Source: Salipiger abyssi (GTDB taxonomy: Bacteria; Pseudomonadota; Alphaproteobacteria; Rhodobacterales; Rhodobacteraceae). From it: DNA of 64,000 bases. A model generated the notes under the pieces. That model was not told the DNA's origin and ran no database searches. It saw nothing but the letters and a program-made list of their open reading frames with translations. A program made the translations under genes and the position numbers. Of this stretch, positions 37,229 to 45,594 are shown in pieces (position 1 is the first letter of the stretch; each line of letters opens with the position of its first letter). Location: assembly GCF_017311415.1 (NCBI RefSeq), contig NZ_JAEKIS010000009.1:62001-126000 (forward strand). The letters run 5' to 3'.

Positions 37229-37231
37229 GCC

Positions 37232-37462
37232 ATGAGCGACGATGTCTGGAAACGCGACGAGATCGAGAGCCCCTGCATCAAGATCTGCGTCATCCACCCG
37301 GAGGCGCGACTCTGCACCGGCTGCCTGCGCAGCATCGACGAAATCGCCGCCTGGTCGAAGATGACCCAGGCGGAGCGCCGTGCGGTGATGGCAGAGCTGC
37401 CGGGCCGCAAGAGCCAGCTCATCCGCCGCCGCGGCGGGCGCGCGGGCCGGCGCGACCGGTAA
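37232..37462 (+). CDS. DUF1289 small metal-binding protein
   Basis: 76 aa. Four cysteines (15, 19, 28, 31) in ESPCIKICVIHPEARLC and TGCLRSIDEIAAW form the DUF1289 signature, probably a zinc or iron-sulfur site. The tail is arginine-rich (RRRGGRAGRRDR), so nucleic-acid contact is possible. Function unknown. It lies 3 bases behind ruvX in one operon with ccmI and converges on dusA. Confidence 0.88.
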   Translation: MSDDVWKRDEIESPCIKICVIHPEARLCTGCLRSIDEIAAWSKMTQAERRAVMAELPGRKSQLIRRRGGRAGRRDR

Positions 37463-37465
37463 GGC

Positions 37466-38452
37466 TCAGGCCGCCTCGGTCACCCGCGTCAGCGCCTTTT
37501 CGATCAGCTCGGGCCCCACACCGTCGCGCGTCGCCTCTTCCGACAGCACCCGCCGCCAGCCGCGCGCGCCGGGACGGCCCGCGAACAGCCCCAGCATGTG
37601 CCGGGTGACCTGATGCAGCCGCCCGCCCTGCGCCAGATGGCGCTCGATATAGGGCAGCATGGCGCGCGCAATGTCCTCGGGCGCGTTGGTCTCCGCCGCC
37701 GCGCCATAGATCCGCGCATCCGCCCCGGCGAGGATCTCCCAGGGCTTGTGATAGGCAGCGCGCCCGATCATCACCCCGTCGAGCCCTTCATCCAGAAACG
37801 CTTGCGCCGCGTCGAGACTGTCGATCCCGCCATTGATCGAGATCTCCAGCTCCGGGAAGGCCCGCTTCATCTCTACCACCAGCGGATAGTCGAGCGGCGG
37901 GATATCGCGGTTTTCCTTGGGGCTGAGCCCTTGCAGCCAGGCCTTGCGCGCATGGATCGTCACCTTGCGGCACCCTGCCCCGGCGACCTTTTCGACAAAG
38001 CGCGGCAGCACCTCGCGCGGCTCCTGTTCGTCGACCCCGATACGGCATTTCACGCTCACCTCGATGCCCACCGCCGCGCGCATGGCAGCGACGCAGTCGG
38101 CCACCAGCTCGGGCGTCTTCATCAGCACCGCGCCGAACGTACCCGACTGCACCCGGTCCGACGGGCAGCCGCAATTGAGGTCGATCTGATCGTATCCCGC
38201 CTGCTCGCCCAGCCGCGCCGCCTCGGCCAGTTCCTGCGGGTCGGACCCGCCAAGTTGCAGCACGACGGGATGTTCCTCAGGGCTGAAATCGAGCAGATGC
38301 AGCGCCCCGCCCCGCACCAGCGCCGGCGCGGTGACCATCTCGGTATAGAGCAGCGTCTGCCGCGACAATAGCCGGTGGAAATACCGGCAATGCCGGTCAG
38401 TCCAGTCCATCATCGGGGCAATGGCGATACTATGTGATTGATATTTATTCAT
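37466..38452 (-). CDS. dusA: tRNA-dihydrouridine(20/20a) synthase
   Basis: 328 aa FMN enzyme that reduces U20/U20a in tRNA. IAPMMDWTDRHCRYFHRLL, LQLGGSDPQELAEAA, NCGCPSDRVQSGTFGAVLM with the catalytic Cys, and INGGIDSLDAAQ are DusA hallmarks. The first ten codons (MNKYQSHSIA) are unusually A/T-rich and unlike the GC-rich body. This is expected when an integrated element has replaced the original 5' end, since dusA is a known genomic-island target. An integrase remnant starts 112 bases upstream on the other strand. Confidence 0.95.
   Translation of the reverse strand: MNKYQSHSIAIAPMMDWTDRHCRYFHRLLSRQTLLYTEMVTAPALVRGGALHLLDFSPEEHPVVLQLGGSDPQELAEAARLGEQAGYDQIDLNCGCPSDRVQSGTFGAVLMKTPELVADCVAAMRAAVGIEVSVKCRIGVDEQEPREVLPRFVEKVAGAGCRKVTIHARKAWLQGLSPKENRDIPPLDYPLVVEMKRAFPELEISINGGIDSLDAAQAFLDEGLDGVMIGRAAYHKPWEILAGADARIYGAAAETNAPEDIARAMLPYIERHLAQGGRLHQVTRHMLGLFAGRPGARGWRRVLSEEATRDGVGPELIEKALTRVTEAA
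38393..38428. other. Candidate att core in the 5' end of dusA
   Basis: The segment coding IAPMMDWTDRHC, with ATGATGGACTGGAC read on the minus strand, is the region where many islands integrate into dusA. The sequence turns from GC-rich to A/T-rich at its start-codon side. I did not find a second copy in the window. Confidence 0.45.
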
Positions 38453-38564
38453 TTCTCCAGAATCATCAACTCATTGCGCGGCGACGTGTGCACTCCAATT
38501 TACGACCCAGTACGCCCCTTTTCGCCACGTTTCGACCGCGCACTGCACACATAGAGCACATGAA

Positions 38565-39000
38565 ATGGCGACCATATCAAAGCTTCCTTCGGGCTCCTTG
38601 CGAGTCCAGGTCAGACGCAAAGGGCACGACTTCAGTGAATCCTTCCTGCGTCGCGGTGACGCGGAGCTTTGGGCGCGGACCATGGAGGGCAAGATCGATC
38701 AGGGGGAACCTATACACATTGGCGTTGCCGCGGCCAAGACATTCGGAGACCTTATCGAGCTTCACAGAGCGGATCTGGCGGAAGTCGGGAGAACGCTCGG
38801 TAGGTCGAAAGCCGCGAGCCTGGATTTTCTTGCGCTACGCCTCGGGGCTTTGAGACCCGCCGAGCCGAGCCGGGAAACGCTCGTCGAGCTCGGTCGACAG
38901 CGCGCCAAAGAAGAGGCTGGCCCGGTAAAAGTTGGCATCGACCTCGAGTATATTAAGACGATCCTTTCGCATGTTGCCGCCGTTCACGGTATCATCGCCC
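38565..39000 (+). pseudogene. Truncated tyrosine integrase (dusA-associated)
   Basis: About 145 residues remain: MATISKLPSGSLRVQVRRKG, DAELWARTMEGKIDQG and FGDLIELHRADLAEVGRTLG. This is the arm-binding and SAM-like core-binding N-terminal region of phage integrases that sit next to dusA. The catalytic domain with Arg, His and Tyr is missing. The frame runs instead into a transposase fragment at about 39001, so the protein cannot act. The direction, away from dusA, fits a dusA-integrating island. Confidence 0.75.
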
Positions 39001-39320
39001 CAACTGACCTCCAATGCCGTCCTGCGCTGGCAGGAGGGCCGCAAAGTCGAATGGCACGACATCGCTCCGGGCAACCCCATGCGGAACGGCTTGGTCGAGA
39101 GCGTCAACGGCCGCTTCCGGGACGAGTGCCTCGACCAGCACCTGTTCTCGAACCTGCGCCGTGCCCGGAACCTGGTCGCGGCGTGGCGCGACGACTATAA
39201 TCATCGCCGCCCCCCACACGAGCTTCGACGGGCTCACACCGTGGGAGTATCACCAACACTCAATAGACGACGAATCCCTGAACAGAGCGAACCAAAGAAC
39301 GCGGACTCTATGGGGGATCA
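39001..39320 (+). pseudogene. IS3-family transposase (orfB) fragment, frameshifted
   Basis: LTSNAVLRWQEGRKVEWHDI, APGNPMRNGLVESVNGRFRD, ECLDQHLFSNLRRARNLV and AAWRDDYNHRRP are the C-terminal part of an IS3-type DDE integrase core, including the catalytic Glu of VESVNGRFRDE. The N-terminal half is missing. The frame changes at a run of six C (39210-39215), after which HTSFDGLTPWEYHQ continues in another frame. The right end and any inverted repeat are not clear. From here to 39531 I see no gene. Confidence 0.75.
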
Positions 39321-39531
39321 GATCAAGATGGACACGCCGCAACTGCATCGAACCAGCATCTTGTCGGCAGCCTTCCAGGCTGACCACGGACCGAAGCACG
39401 TTCCCGAAATGCCTTGATCAGGAGTCGCGCAATGGCAATCGGAGCGACTGCGCCGAAGGAACACGCCAGCGGGATCAGGTCTGATGGTCGAAATCCCTTG
39501 ACGGACGGAGACCCGTTACCGAAGTGCTGAG

Positions 39532-41001
39532 CTAGGAGATCCCGCCCAGACAGACGTTCTTCAGCTCCAGGAAATCATCGATCCCGTACTTGGAGCCTTC
39601 GCGGCCCAAGCCGGACTGCTTGATGCCGCCAAAGGGTGCCACCTCGGTCGAGATCAGGCCGGTGTTCACGCCGACCATGCCGCTTTCGAGCGCCTCGGCC
39701 ACCCGCCAGACCCGGGACAGGTCGTTGGCGTAGAAGTAGGACGCCAAGCCGAATTCACTGTCATTGGCCATGTCGATGACCTCGGCCTCGGTTTCGAAAC
39801 GGACCAGCGCGGCAAGAGGGCCGAAGGTTTCTTCGTGACAGACCAGCATGTCGCGGGTCACGCCCGTCAGCACGGTCGGCGCAAAGAAGGTGTTGCCGGT
39901 GTTCGATCGGCTGCCGCCCGTGGTGACCTCGGCCCCCTTGCTGACCGCATCGGAGATATGCGCCTCGATCTTGGTGACGGCGGCTTTGTTGATCAATGGG
40001 CCGGTGGTCACGCCTTCGTCGAAACCATTGCCGACGTTCAGCCGCCGGACGGCGTTCTTCAGCTTTTCGGCAAAGGCATCGTAGATCCCCGACTGCACAT
40101 AGATCCGGTTGGCGCAGACACAGGTCTGACCATTGTTGCGGAACTTGGCGATCATCGCGCCCTCGACCGCCGCATCGACATCGGCGTCGTCGAAGACGAT
40201 GAATGGCGCGTTGCCGCCGAGTTCGAGCGACATCTTCTTGATGGTGCCGGCGGCCTGTTCCATCAGGATCTTTCCGACGCGGGTCGAGCCGGTGAAGGTG
40301 ATCTTGCGCACTTTGGGATTTGTGCAGAGCTCCTTGCCGACGCCCGAGGCATCGGTCGACGGGATGACATTGAACACACCCGCCGGAATGCCCGCGCGCT
40401 CCGCCAGAACCGCCAGGGCCAGCGCCGATAGCGGCGTCAGTTCCGCTGGGCGGGCGACAAAGGTACAGCCGGCGGCCAAAGCAGGGCCGACCTTGCGCGC
40501 GATCATCGCGTTGGGGAAATTCCACGGCGTGATGGAGCCGACGACACCCACGGGCTGTTTCAGCACCATGATCCGTTTGTCGCGCTGATGGCCGGGGATC
40601 ACATCGCCATAGATGCGCTTGGCCTCTTCGGCGAACCATTCGATGAAGGAGGCACCATAGAGGATCTCTCCCCGCGCCTCCGCCCAGGGCTTGCCCATCT
40701 CGGCGGTCAGGATCGTGGCCAGATCGTCCGCGTTTTCGATCATCAGATCGTTCCAGCGGCGCAGGATCGCGGCGCGCTCCTTGCCGGTCATCGCAGCCCA
40801 GCCGGGGCCGGCGGCGTGCGCCGCCTCCACCGCCCGTGCCGTTGCAGCCACATCCAGATCTGCAACCGAGGCAACAAGCTTCCCGGTGGCGGGATCAAAG
40901 ACGTCGAAGCGCGCCTCGCCCTCGATCCATGCGCCGTTCACATAGGCGCGGGTTTCCAGAAGGCTGGGGTCTTTCAGCGTCAGATTCATCAGGTCGTTCA
41001 T
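39532..41001 (-). CDS. gabD: NAD(P)-dependent succinate-semialdehyde dehydrogenase
   Basis: 489 aa aldehyde dehydrogenase. [37 protein letters not shown] (cofactor), [17 protein letters not shown] (Glu base) and [19 protein letters not shown] with the catalytic Cys are typical of GabD. It oxidises succinate semialdehyde, or a similar omega-semialdehyde, to the acid. It sits one base after gabT in the same direction and is clearly cotranscribed. The end is near the mobile-element remnant, with no terminator visible. Substrate assignment follows from its pairing with gabT. Confidence 0.88.
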   Translation of the reverse strand: MNDLMNLTLKDPSLLETRAYVNGAWIEGEARFDVFDPATGKLVASVADLDVAATARAVEAAHAAGPGWAAMTGKERAAILRRWNDLMIENADDLATILTAEMGKPWAEARGEILYGASFIEWFAEEAKRIYGDVIPGHQRDKRIMVLKQPVGVVGSITPWNFPNAMIARKVGPALAAGCTFVARPAELTPLSALALAVLAERAGIPAGVFNVIPSTDASGVGKELCTNPKVRKITFTGSTRVGKILMEQAAGTIKKMSLELGGNAPFIVFDDADVDAAVEGAMIAKFRNNGQTCVCANRIYVQSGIYDAFAEKLKNAVRRLNVGNGFDEGVTTGPLINKAAVTKIEAHISDAVSKGAEVTTGGSRSNTGNTFFAPTVLTGVTRDMLVCHEETFGPLAALVRFETEAEVIDMANDSEFGLASYFYANDLSRVWRVAEALESGMVGVNTGLISTEVAPFGGIKQSGLGREGSKYGIDDFLELKNVCLGGIS

Positions 41002-41002
41002 C

Positions 41003-42280
41003 TCAGGCCCCTTTCACGGCGTCGATTGAGGCCTCCAGAATGTCGAGCGCCTCGGCAAAGACGTCCTCGGGGATGGTCAGCGGCGCTAGGAAACGGATCA
41101 CGTTGCCGTGGACCCCGCAGGTCAGCAGAACGAGCCCGCGTCTGAGCGCTTCAGCACGAATGGCGTTGGTCATTTCGGGGTTCGGCGCGCTGCCATCGGC
41201 GGTGTTGAACTCTGCCGCGACCATGAAGCCGGGGCCGCGCACATCGACAATTTCCGGCACTCGCGACCGGATTTCGTTAAGACGCTGTTTCAGACGCGAT
41301 CCAAGGATATTGGCGCGATTGCAGAGGTCTTCTTCCTCGATCACGTCCAGCACCGCATGGGCGGCGGCGATGCCCAGGGGATTGCCGCCATAGGTGCCGC
41401 CCAGCCCGCCGGGCGCCGCGGCGTCCATGATCTCGGCCCGGCCGGTGAGCGCGGCCAGCGGCAGGCCCCCGGCCAGACCTTTGGCCATGGTCGTGATGTC
41501 GGCGGCGACGTCATAGCCCTCCATCGCGAAGAGGTGACCGGTGCGTGCGAAACCCGTCTGAACCTCATCCGCGATCAACAGGATGCCATGGGTGTCACAC
41601 AGCTTGCGCAGCCCGCGCATCAATTCGGCGGGCGCGGGATAGAAGCCGCCCTCGCCCTGCACCGGCTCAAGGATGATCGCGGCCACGCGGTCGGGGTCCA
41701 GATCGGCCTTGAACAGCTTTTCGATCCCTGCCAGCGCATCGACCGTGGAGGTGCCGTGCAGCTCGACCGGGAAGGGCACATGGAAGACGTCGGGCATCAT
41801 CGCGCCGAAGCCCTTCTTGTAGGGCGCGACCTTGCCGGTGAGGCTCATCCCCATGAAGGTCCGGCCGTGGAAGCCGCCGCCAAAGGCGATGATGGCGTTG
41901 CGACCGGTGGCGGCGCGGGCGACCTTGATGGCGTTTTCTACCGCCTCGGCGCCGGTGGTGACAAAGACGGTCTTTTTCTCGAAATCGCCGGGCACCTTGT
42001 CGTTCAGCCGTTCGGCCAGCCGGATGTAATTCTCGTAAGGCAGAACCTGATGGCAGGTATGGGTGAAGGCCTCGGTCTGGCGGCGCACCGCCTCCATCAC
42101 CTTGGGGTGGCAATGGCCGGTGTTCACAACGGCGATCCCGGCGGCAAAGTCGATATAGCGTTTGCCTTCGACGTCCCAGACCTCCGACCCGGAGGCGCGT
42201 TCGACATAGACCTGCGTCTGCATGCCGACACCCCGAGAGATGGCGGCGTCGCGGCGGGCGGAGATTTCGGCATTCAGCAT
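41003..42280 (-). CDS. gabT: 4-aminobutyrate (omega-amino acid) aminotransferase
   Basis: 425 aa class III PLP enzyme. [72 protein letters not shown] and [19 protein letters not shown] (PLP-Lys) match bacterial GabT. It should move the amino group of GABA, or a close omega-amino acid, to 2-oxoglutarate. It is the first gene of the gabTD operon and diverges from an XRE-cupin regulator, the usual arrangement for PuuR-like control. A perfect 10-bp inverted repeat lies in its leader. Confidence 0.88.
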   Translation of the reverse strand: MLNAEISARRDAAISRGVGMQTQVYVERASGSEVWDVEGKRYIDFAAGIAVVNTGHCHPKVMEAVRRQTEAFTHTCHQVLPYENYIRLAERLNDKVPGDFEKKTVFVTTGAEAVENAIKVARAATGRNAIIAFGGGFHGRTFMGMSLTGKVAPYKKGFGAMMPDVFHVPFPVELHGTSTVDALAGIEKLFKADLDPDRVAAIILEPVQGEGGFYPAPAELMRGLRKLCDTHGILLIADEVQTGFARTGHLFAMEGYDVAADITTMAKGLAGGLPLAALTGRAEIMDAAAPGGLGGTYGGNPLGIAAAHAVLDVIEEEDLCNRANILGSRLKQRLNEIRSRVPEIVDVRGPGFMVAAEFNTADGSAPNPEMTNAIRAEALRRGLVLLTCGVHGNVIRFLAPLTIPEDVFAEALDILEASIDAVKGA

Positions 42281-42284
42281 TGTT

Positions 42285-42344
42285 CCATATCCTGGCTGGA
42301 GCGGGGGCAGGCCCCCGTCGATTGTGGTGAGCGGCAGGATATGG
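42285..42344. promoter_or_regulatory. Perfect 10-bp inverted repeat in the gabT leader
   Basis: CCATATCCTG (42285-42294) and CAGGATATGG (42335-42344) are exact inverse complements 40 bases apart. A GC-rich 7-bp hairpin (CGGGGGC AG GCCCCCG) lies between them. It begins 5 bases upstream of the gabT start. It could be a two-site operator for the divergent regulator or an mRNA structure hiding the gabT start. Confidence 0.55.
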
Positions 42345-42427
42345 CGTTGAATTTTTGGCGAAAGTCTGTTTCTTTAATATCTTAAGTCACTGAATTATAT
42401 ATGGTGAAACAAGAACGTTGATCTATC

Positions 42428-43000
42428 ATGAACGATACTAACAGCGCGCCCGAGGAACGCGAGTTGGGTCTGCGCCTGCGGGCGGTGCGTGACCGGGCCG
42501 GACTGTCGCAGCGGGCACTTGCCAAAAAGACGGGCGTGCCCAACTCGACGATTTCGCTGATCGAGGCGGGAAAGATGAACCCGTCCGTCGGCGCGTTGCG
42601 GCGTATTCTCGATGGCGTGCCGATCAGCCTGTCGGAGTTCTTTGCCTTCGAGCCGGAGCGCGAGAAAACCAGCTTTTACGCCGCCGGGGAGCTGACCGAA
42701 ATCGGCAAGGGCAAGGTGTCGCTGAAACAGGTCGGGGCGAGCCTCTTCGGGCGTCAGCTGATGATCCTATACGAGACCTACGAGCTTGGGGCCGACACGG
42801 GCCGGGTGATGTATGGCCACGAGGGCGAGGAGGGCGGCATTGTGCTGTCCGGTCGGGTCGAGATCACCGTCGGCGAAGACCGCAAGATCCTCGGGCCGGG
42901 TGATGCCTATTACTTCGACAGCCGCGCGCCGCATCGCTTTCGCCAGGTGGGGCCCGAGAAATGCGTGCTGGTCAGCGCCTGCACCCCGCCGACCTTCTGA
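42428..43000 (+). CDS. XRE-family regulator with cupin domain (PuuR-like)
   Basis: 190 aa. Residues 12-67 form an XRE helix-turn-helix (LRLRAVRDRAGLSQRALAKK, then TISLIEAGKMNPSVGALRRI). Residues 110-185 form a cupin (RVMYGHEGEEGGIVLSGRVE, then GPGDAYYFDSRAPHRFRQVG). PuuR-type regulators repress putrescine and GABA genes and sense the substrate through the cupin. The gene diverges from gabT, so it most likely controls gabTD. There is no strong ribosome-binding site. It converges on the LuxR-type regulator gene, 21 bases apart. Confidence 0.88.
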   Translation: MNDTNSAPEERELGLRLRAVRDRAGLSQRALAKKTGVPNSTISLIEAGKMNPSVGALRRILDGVPISLSEFFAFEPEREKTSFYAAGELTEIGKGKVSLKQVGASLFGRQLMILYETYELGADTGRVMYGHEGEEGGIVLSGRVEITVGEDRKILGPGDAYYFDSRAPHRFRQVGPEKCVLVSACTPPTF

Positions 43001-43021
43001 ACACGGGCGCATGCCGGCCGG

Positions 43022-44062
43022 TCAGGTCTGGGCAAGCTCCAGAAGCAGGATGAAGAGCTCGCGCTCTGTGGTGATATCGAGCTTGTAATACAGGCGATGC
43101 TTGTGATTCCGCACGGTCCCGGCACTGATCGCCAGCGCGTCGGCGATGCGTGAATTCGGCTCTCCCTGAACCATCATCGAGACGATCTGCCGCTCTCGCG
43201 AGGTGAGCTGATATTTCACCTGAAGCTGGTCCACCAGATCGGCGGCTTCGAGCGCGGTATAGCCCGGCGATTTCTGCTCGACCGTCAGAACCTTTCCTTC
43301 CGGCGCGACCGGGTTGGTCTCTGAAAGTTCCGACCATTTCAGGATGAATTCCGTGCCGATCCCGGCTTCGCCGGATTTGCCCGTGGCCAGAAGGGCGTCG
43401 ATCTCGTGCCGGATGTCCGGAGAGATCGCGCTGTTCCAGGAATCGTTCCTGAAGATCTCCCGGCCCCTGCGGTCCTGCACCAGCATGGAGATCTCGGAAT
43501 TCTTCAGATCCGTTGCGCCATAATTGACGAAGCTGAGACGGACATGTTGCTGATGCACCATGTTGATCGTGTCGAAGATGAGCTTGGCGCGGAAGATGTC
43601 CTGTTCGGAAAAGGTGCGCGAGGACAGATCAATGCAGATCGCGACAAAGACTCCGTTGACGATCGGCAGCATGAAAATCAGCTCGTCGCGTATGTTCGCG
43701 GTGCGGAACATGGCGTCGTAAAAGAACGTATCAGCGCTGCCCCGGCGCAGCTCATCGAAGGTTAGAACGGGATTCACGCGGCCTTCCCGCACCCGCCGGA
43801 GCAGCGGATCGATCCGGTAATACTGGTCCAGATATTGCGAGACGGCAGCCTCTTCCATGGCATGGTTGGACAGGAATTCCGGCTTTGCGTGCATCGCGTA
43901 GCGAATGACCAGGTATCTGTCTGTATTGAAGAAACTGGCCAGTTCCCGGGCCAGGGAGGGGTAGAACATATCCTGGCCGCTGCGCGCGATCACCGTGCCG
44001 AGCGACACGAGAAAGTCGATCGCCAGTTTGTCTTTCATGCCGGTGTCATCATCCTCTTGCAT
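43022..44062 (-). CDS. LuxR-type transcriptional regulator
   Basis: About 346 aa. The C-terminal 65 residues are a LuxR/FixJ helix-turn-helix (YQLTSRERQIVSMMVQGEPN, then ALAISAGTVRNHKHRLYYKL). The N-terminal 200 residues look like a GAF/PAS-like sensor (FFNTDRYLVIRYAMHAKPEF) with no receiver Asp and no clear autoinducer motif. Several ATGs are possible; 44062 is chosen for its AGGG upstream. It diverges from the amidase gene, with an 18-bp palindrome between, and probably controls the amidase-M24-transporter operon. Confidence 0.82.
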   Translation of the reverse strand: MQEDDDTGMKDKLAIDFLVSLGTVIARSGQDMFYPSLARELASFFNTDRYLVIRYAMHAKPEFLSNHAMEEAAVSQYLDQYYRIDPLLRRVREGRVNPVLTFDELRRGSADTFFYDAMFRTANIRDELIFMLPIVNGVFVAICIDLSSRTFSEQDIFRAKLIFDTINMVHQQHVRLSFVNYGATDLKNSEISMLVQDRRGREIFRNDSWNSAISPDIRHEIDALLATGKSGEAGIGTEFILKWSELSETNPVAPEGKVLTVEQKSPGYTALEAADLVDQLQVKYQLTSRERQIVSMMVQGEPNSRIADALAISAGTVRNHKHRLYYKLDITTERELFILLLELAQT

Positions 44063-44114
44063 GCTTGCCCTGTTCTCTCCCTCCGGCATATGCCCGATCA
44101 TCCGTCCGCGGCGA

Positions 44115-44132
44115 TGGTGACGGTTGTCACCA
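44115..44132. promoter_or_regulatory. 18-bp perfect palindrome between the LuxR regulator and amidase genes
   Basis: TGGTGAC and GTCACCA flank GGTT. The spacing and perfect symmetry fit a dimeric operator. It is 53 bases from the putative regulator start and 64 bases from the amidase start. Confidence 0.55.
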
Positions 44133-44196
44133 TACACATGTGAGCCGTCCTGGGGTTTGCTTGATTGCGTCACAGCGCATCGCAACCGGGGACCGA

Positions 44197-45582
44197 ATGC
44201 ACCGTCAGACCGTTCACACGATTCAGCAAACCCTCCTGAAACGGGAGCGCTCTGCTGCGGAGATTGTAGCGGATGCGCTGGCGCGGGCTGAAGAGGTCCA
44301 AAAGCACTGCAATGCCTTCACGCGCATCTTTGCGGAGGAGGCGCTGCAAAGCGCGCGGCGGGCGGATGAGGCTTTGGCCGGCGGAAAGCCCATGCGCGCG
44401 CTGGAGGGCGTCCCGGTCTGCATCAAGGATATGACGCCCATAGCCGGGCATCCGCCGACATACGGAACATGGGCGCGGGCGCGAAACGGTGCGCCGGGCG
44501 AGGCGGTGATCGTGTCCCGCCTGAAGCGGGCCGGCGCCATCGTTCTGGCCCGGACCACCACCGCCGAGCTGGCGTTTTCCAGCTTCACCGCGACAGAGCG
44601 TTACGGCGTCACGCGAAACCCCTGGGACGGTCGGCGGACCTCCGGCGGCTCGTCCGGCGGCAGCGCAGTCGCGGTGGCCGCGGGTGTTGTGCCACTGGCC
44701 GAAGGCTCCGACATGGGCGGCTCCGTGCGCATTCCCGCCGCCGCCTGTGGCGTGGTTGGCTTCAAGCCGAGCCTCGGGCGGATCCCGATGGATATTCTGC
44801 CCACGCCTTGCGATACGATCTCGCATTTCGGTCCGCTCGCGGGCTCCGTGCAGGATGCCGTCACGTTCCTGTCGGTGACCGCCGGGCATTCCCCGGCGGA
44901 TCTTCTGAGCCAGAAGCGACCGTTTCGCGCCACCGAGGCCGCGCCGGGATCTGTGCCCGGGCTGCGGATCGCCGCTTCGGTCGATCTTGGCTATTGCGGT
45001 GTCTCTCCGGAGGTCGCGGAGACGTTTCACACCGTTCTGGACCGCCTGCGCGCGCATGGCGCCGATATCCGCGAAGTGCGCCTGCCCTGGACGCGGGCGG
45101 TCTTTGACCTCTGGGCCACACATTGGAACGCGCTGCTCTGCGCGATGGCCGAAGAGTTCGAAGACACCTCCCGGATGGGCGTACCACTTCGGCGCTGTCT
45201 CGCGCAGGGGCAGGCGGTCAGGGCGCGGGATCTGATGCAGGCGGACCGTCTGCGGAAGGCCATGGCTGCGGACATGGCCGGTATCTTCGAACACTGCGAT
45301 GCCTTCCTCTGCCCGACGCTGGCGCGCCTCGCGCCCGCCGTCGACAAGACCGATGCTGATTTCGAAGACGATCTGCCAGACGGTCGCTTTCATGCCTTCG
45401 ACATGACGCACCCCTTCAACATGCTGTCCGCTTATCCCGCCATATCCATGCCCGTAAGCCTATCCGGGGATCTTCCGGTCGGCATCCAGATCGTCGGCCC
45501 GGCCTATGAGGACGAGCGCACGCTGGCCGTGGCGGGTGCATTCGAGAAGCTTTTTCCTCCGCTCCCTCTGCCCAAATTCTGA
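44197..45582 (+). CDS. Amidase signature-family hydrolase
   Basis: 461 aa. The Ser-cisSer-Lys triad is complete: Lys in VPVCIKDMTPIAG, and two Ser in RTSGGSSGGSAVAVAAGVVP and SDMGGSVRIPAAACG. It hydrolyses amide bonds in the cytoplasm; the substrate of this clade is unknown. The ATG at 44197 has GGGGA nearby. It is the first gene of a tight seven-gene operon with an M24 hydrolase and an ABC importer, so it probably acts on what the importer brings in, releasing ammonia or an acyl group. Confidence 0.88.
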   Translation: MHRQTVHTIQQTLLKRERSAAEIVADALARAEEVQKHCNAFTRIFAEEALQSARRADEALAGGKPMRALEGVPVCIKDMTPIAGHPPTYGTWARARNGAPGEAVIVSRLKRAGAIVLARTTTAELAFSSFTATERYGVTRNPWDGRRTSGGSSGGSAVAVAAGVVPLAEGSDMGGSVRIPAAACGVVGFKPSLGRIPMDILPTPCDTISHFGPLAGSVQDAVTFLSVTAGHSPADLLSQKRPFRATEAAPGSVPGLRIAASVDLGYCGVSPEVAETFHTVLDRLRAHGADIREVRLPWTRAVFDLWATHWNALLCAMAEEFEDTSRMGVPLRRCLAQGQAVRARDLMQADRLRKAMAADMAGIFEHCDAFLCPTLARLAPAVDKTDADFEDDLPDGRFHAFDMTHPFNMLSAYPAISMPVSLSGDLPVGIQIVGPAYEDERTLAVAGAFEKLFPPLPLPKF

Positions 45583-45594
45583 AAGGAGACAGAT

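Noticed and set aside
39990-40003. TTGATCAA as a possible FNR site
   Set aside because: It lies inside gabD coding sequence and lacks the 4-base spacer.
44170-45411. 413-codon open frame antisense to the amidase gene
   Set aside because: Low-complexity composition, no start signal, and the amidase triad is complete on the plus strand.
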